5,497 nucleotides of DNA from Actinomycetota bacterium (GTDB taxonomy: Bacteria; Actinomycetota; Thermoleophilia; Miltoncostaeales; Miltoncostaeaceae). Shown here piece by piece: positions 5,075 through 5,497 of this stretch (its first letter is position 1; every line of letters starts with the position of its first letter). The stretch lies in contig SXZC01000155.1 of NCBI GenBank assembly GCA_005788075.1, forward strand, positions 1-5,497, given 5' to 3'. The position numbers and the translations under genes were made by a program. The notes below the pieces were generated by a model. It did no database searches. It was not told where the DNA came from and saw only the letters and a list, made by a program, of their open reading frames with translations.

Positions 5075-5497
5075 CAGAGCGGCCCCTCATGGGGAACGAA
5101 GATCTCGCGGTGGGCGCGAAGGGCATACCGGTCGGTCATGCCCGAGACGTAGTCGGTCACGCGTGTCACGGGGTCCGCGTCCCCTCCCGGGGGGAGCAAC
5201 GAGGGATCGTCGATGTGGGCCCGCACGAGCCCCTGCACCACGTACCGGGCGCGCTCCGCCTCGTCGGCTGCCGGCGACGCCAGATACACCTGGTCGAACA
5301 TGTACTTGCGCAGCGACCGGAAGGCCTCTCCCACCTCTGCGCTCTGGTCGATGGTCTCGGAGTCGGCCGAGGTGTCGACGATGTCCGTGACGAGGCGCGT
5401 GATGCGCTCGGAGGTGGTGCCGCCCAGCACGGCGATCTCGTCGGCGGGCAGGTCGGCGCTCGCGATGATGCCGGCGCGGATGGCATCGTCGATGTCG
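5074..5497 (-). CDS. dgt: Deoxyguanosinetriphosphate triphosphohydrolase-like protein, C-terminal part
   Basis: HD-domain dNTP triphosphohydrolase, which releases tripolyphosphate from dGTP and related dNTPs to control nucleotide pools. Only the last 140 residues are visible; the start and the catalytic His-Asp motif lie beyond the window. The visible part opens with DIDDAIRAGIIASADLP, the family signature that normally follows an Asn-His pair and contains a likely final metal-binding Asp. It continues with SERITRLVTDIVDTS, VGEAFRSLRKYMFDQVYL and ends with YVSGMTDRYALRAHREIF, matching the C-terminal region of bacterial dGTPase-like proteins closely. The GTG at 5430 is internal, not a start. 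TGA overlaps the dnaG ATG by one base. The dgt-dnaG order is the same as in mycobacteria (Rv2344c-Rv2343c), which supports both calls. Substrate range is not readable from this part. Confidence 0.95.
   Translation of the reverse strand, partial: DIDDAIRAGIIASADLPADEIAVLGGTTSERITRLVTDIVDTSADSETIDQSAEVGEAFRSLRKYMFDQVYLASPAADEAERARYVVQGLVRAHIDDPSLLPPGGDADPVTRVTDYVSGMTDRYALRAHREIFVPHEGPL
5083..5088 (-). promoter_or_regulatory. Ribosome binding site GAGGGG for dnaG inside dgt
   Basis: On the minus strand GAGGGG lies 8 bases before ATG 5074, inside the last codons of dgt. It supports this start and re-initiation after the dgt TGA. Confidence 0.65.

Noticed and set aside
3596..5152. Long plus-strand open frame (518 codons) antisense to dnaG
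   Set aside because: It is a by-product of high GC: dnaG carries all catalytic motifs on the other strand, and the antisense translation is low-complexity with no recognisable domain.
1..5497. CRISPR array, transposon, attachment site or riboswitch
   Set aside because: No regularly spaced repeats, transposase-like frame, terminal inverted repeats or structured leader was found. The tRNA is intact and no partial duplicate of its 3' end, which would mark an integration site, is seen.

Overview
The window is GC-rich (about 70% by eye), tightly packed bacterial DNA, most consistent with a high-GC Actinomycetota chromosome. The reasons are the very GC-rich third codon positions, a dgt-dnaG pair like the one known in mycobacteria, TANNNT-type -10 boxes placed for leaderless mRNAs, and a tRNA gene without an encoded CCA end. 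The lineage within the phylum is not resolved here. A deep-branching group such as Thermoleophilia is only a guess.

Layout. Plus strand, left: the 3' end of a malic enzyme gene (1-716), then after 5 bases a complete class II tRNA-Leu(CAA) (722-806), then a PIG3-type NADPH:quinone oxidoreductase (855-1838). Minus strand: an OmpR/PhoB-type response regulator whose receiver domain lacks the phosphoacceptor Asp and other key residues (1835-2539). Its stop overlaps the oxidoreductase stop within one CTAG. A divergent intergenic region follows (about 2540-2666), with two perfect inverted repeats centred 21 bp apart and candidate promoters facing both ways. Plus strand: a 60-residue single-pass membrane peptide (2667-2849), then a 157-residue protein of unknown family (2871-3344) in the same reading frame, 21 bases after the first stop. 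Minus strand, right: DNA primase dnaG (3341-5074), again meeting its neighbour's stop in a shared CTAG, preceded by the 3' end of a dGTPase-like gene dgt (5074 to beyond 5497) that overlaps dnaG as TGATG.

How the genes work together. The dgt-dnaG pair is a nucleotide-metabolism and replication unit with probable translational coupling. Malic enzyme and the quinone oxidoreductase are unrelated central or redox enzymes on either side of a tRNA. The only part that looks like an uncharacterised unit is the centre: the atypical orphan regulator, the two-palindrome divergent promoter, and the membrane-peptide/unknown-protein pair it may control. That link rests on arrangement only.

There is no CRISPR array, insertion sequence, phage gene or other mobile element, and no gene-free stretch over 300 bases. 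Most of the window is ordinary chromosomal housekeeping DNA.
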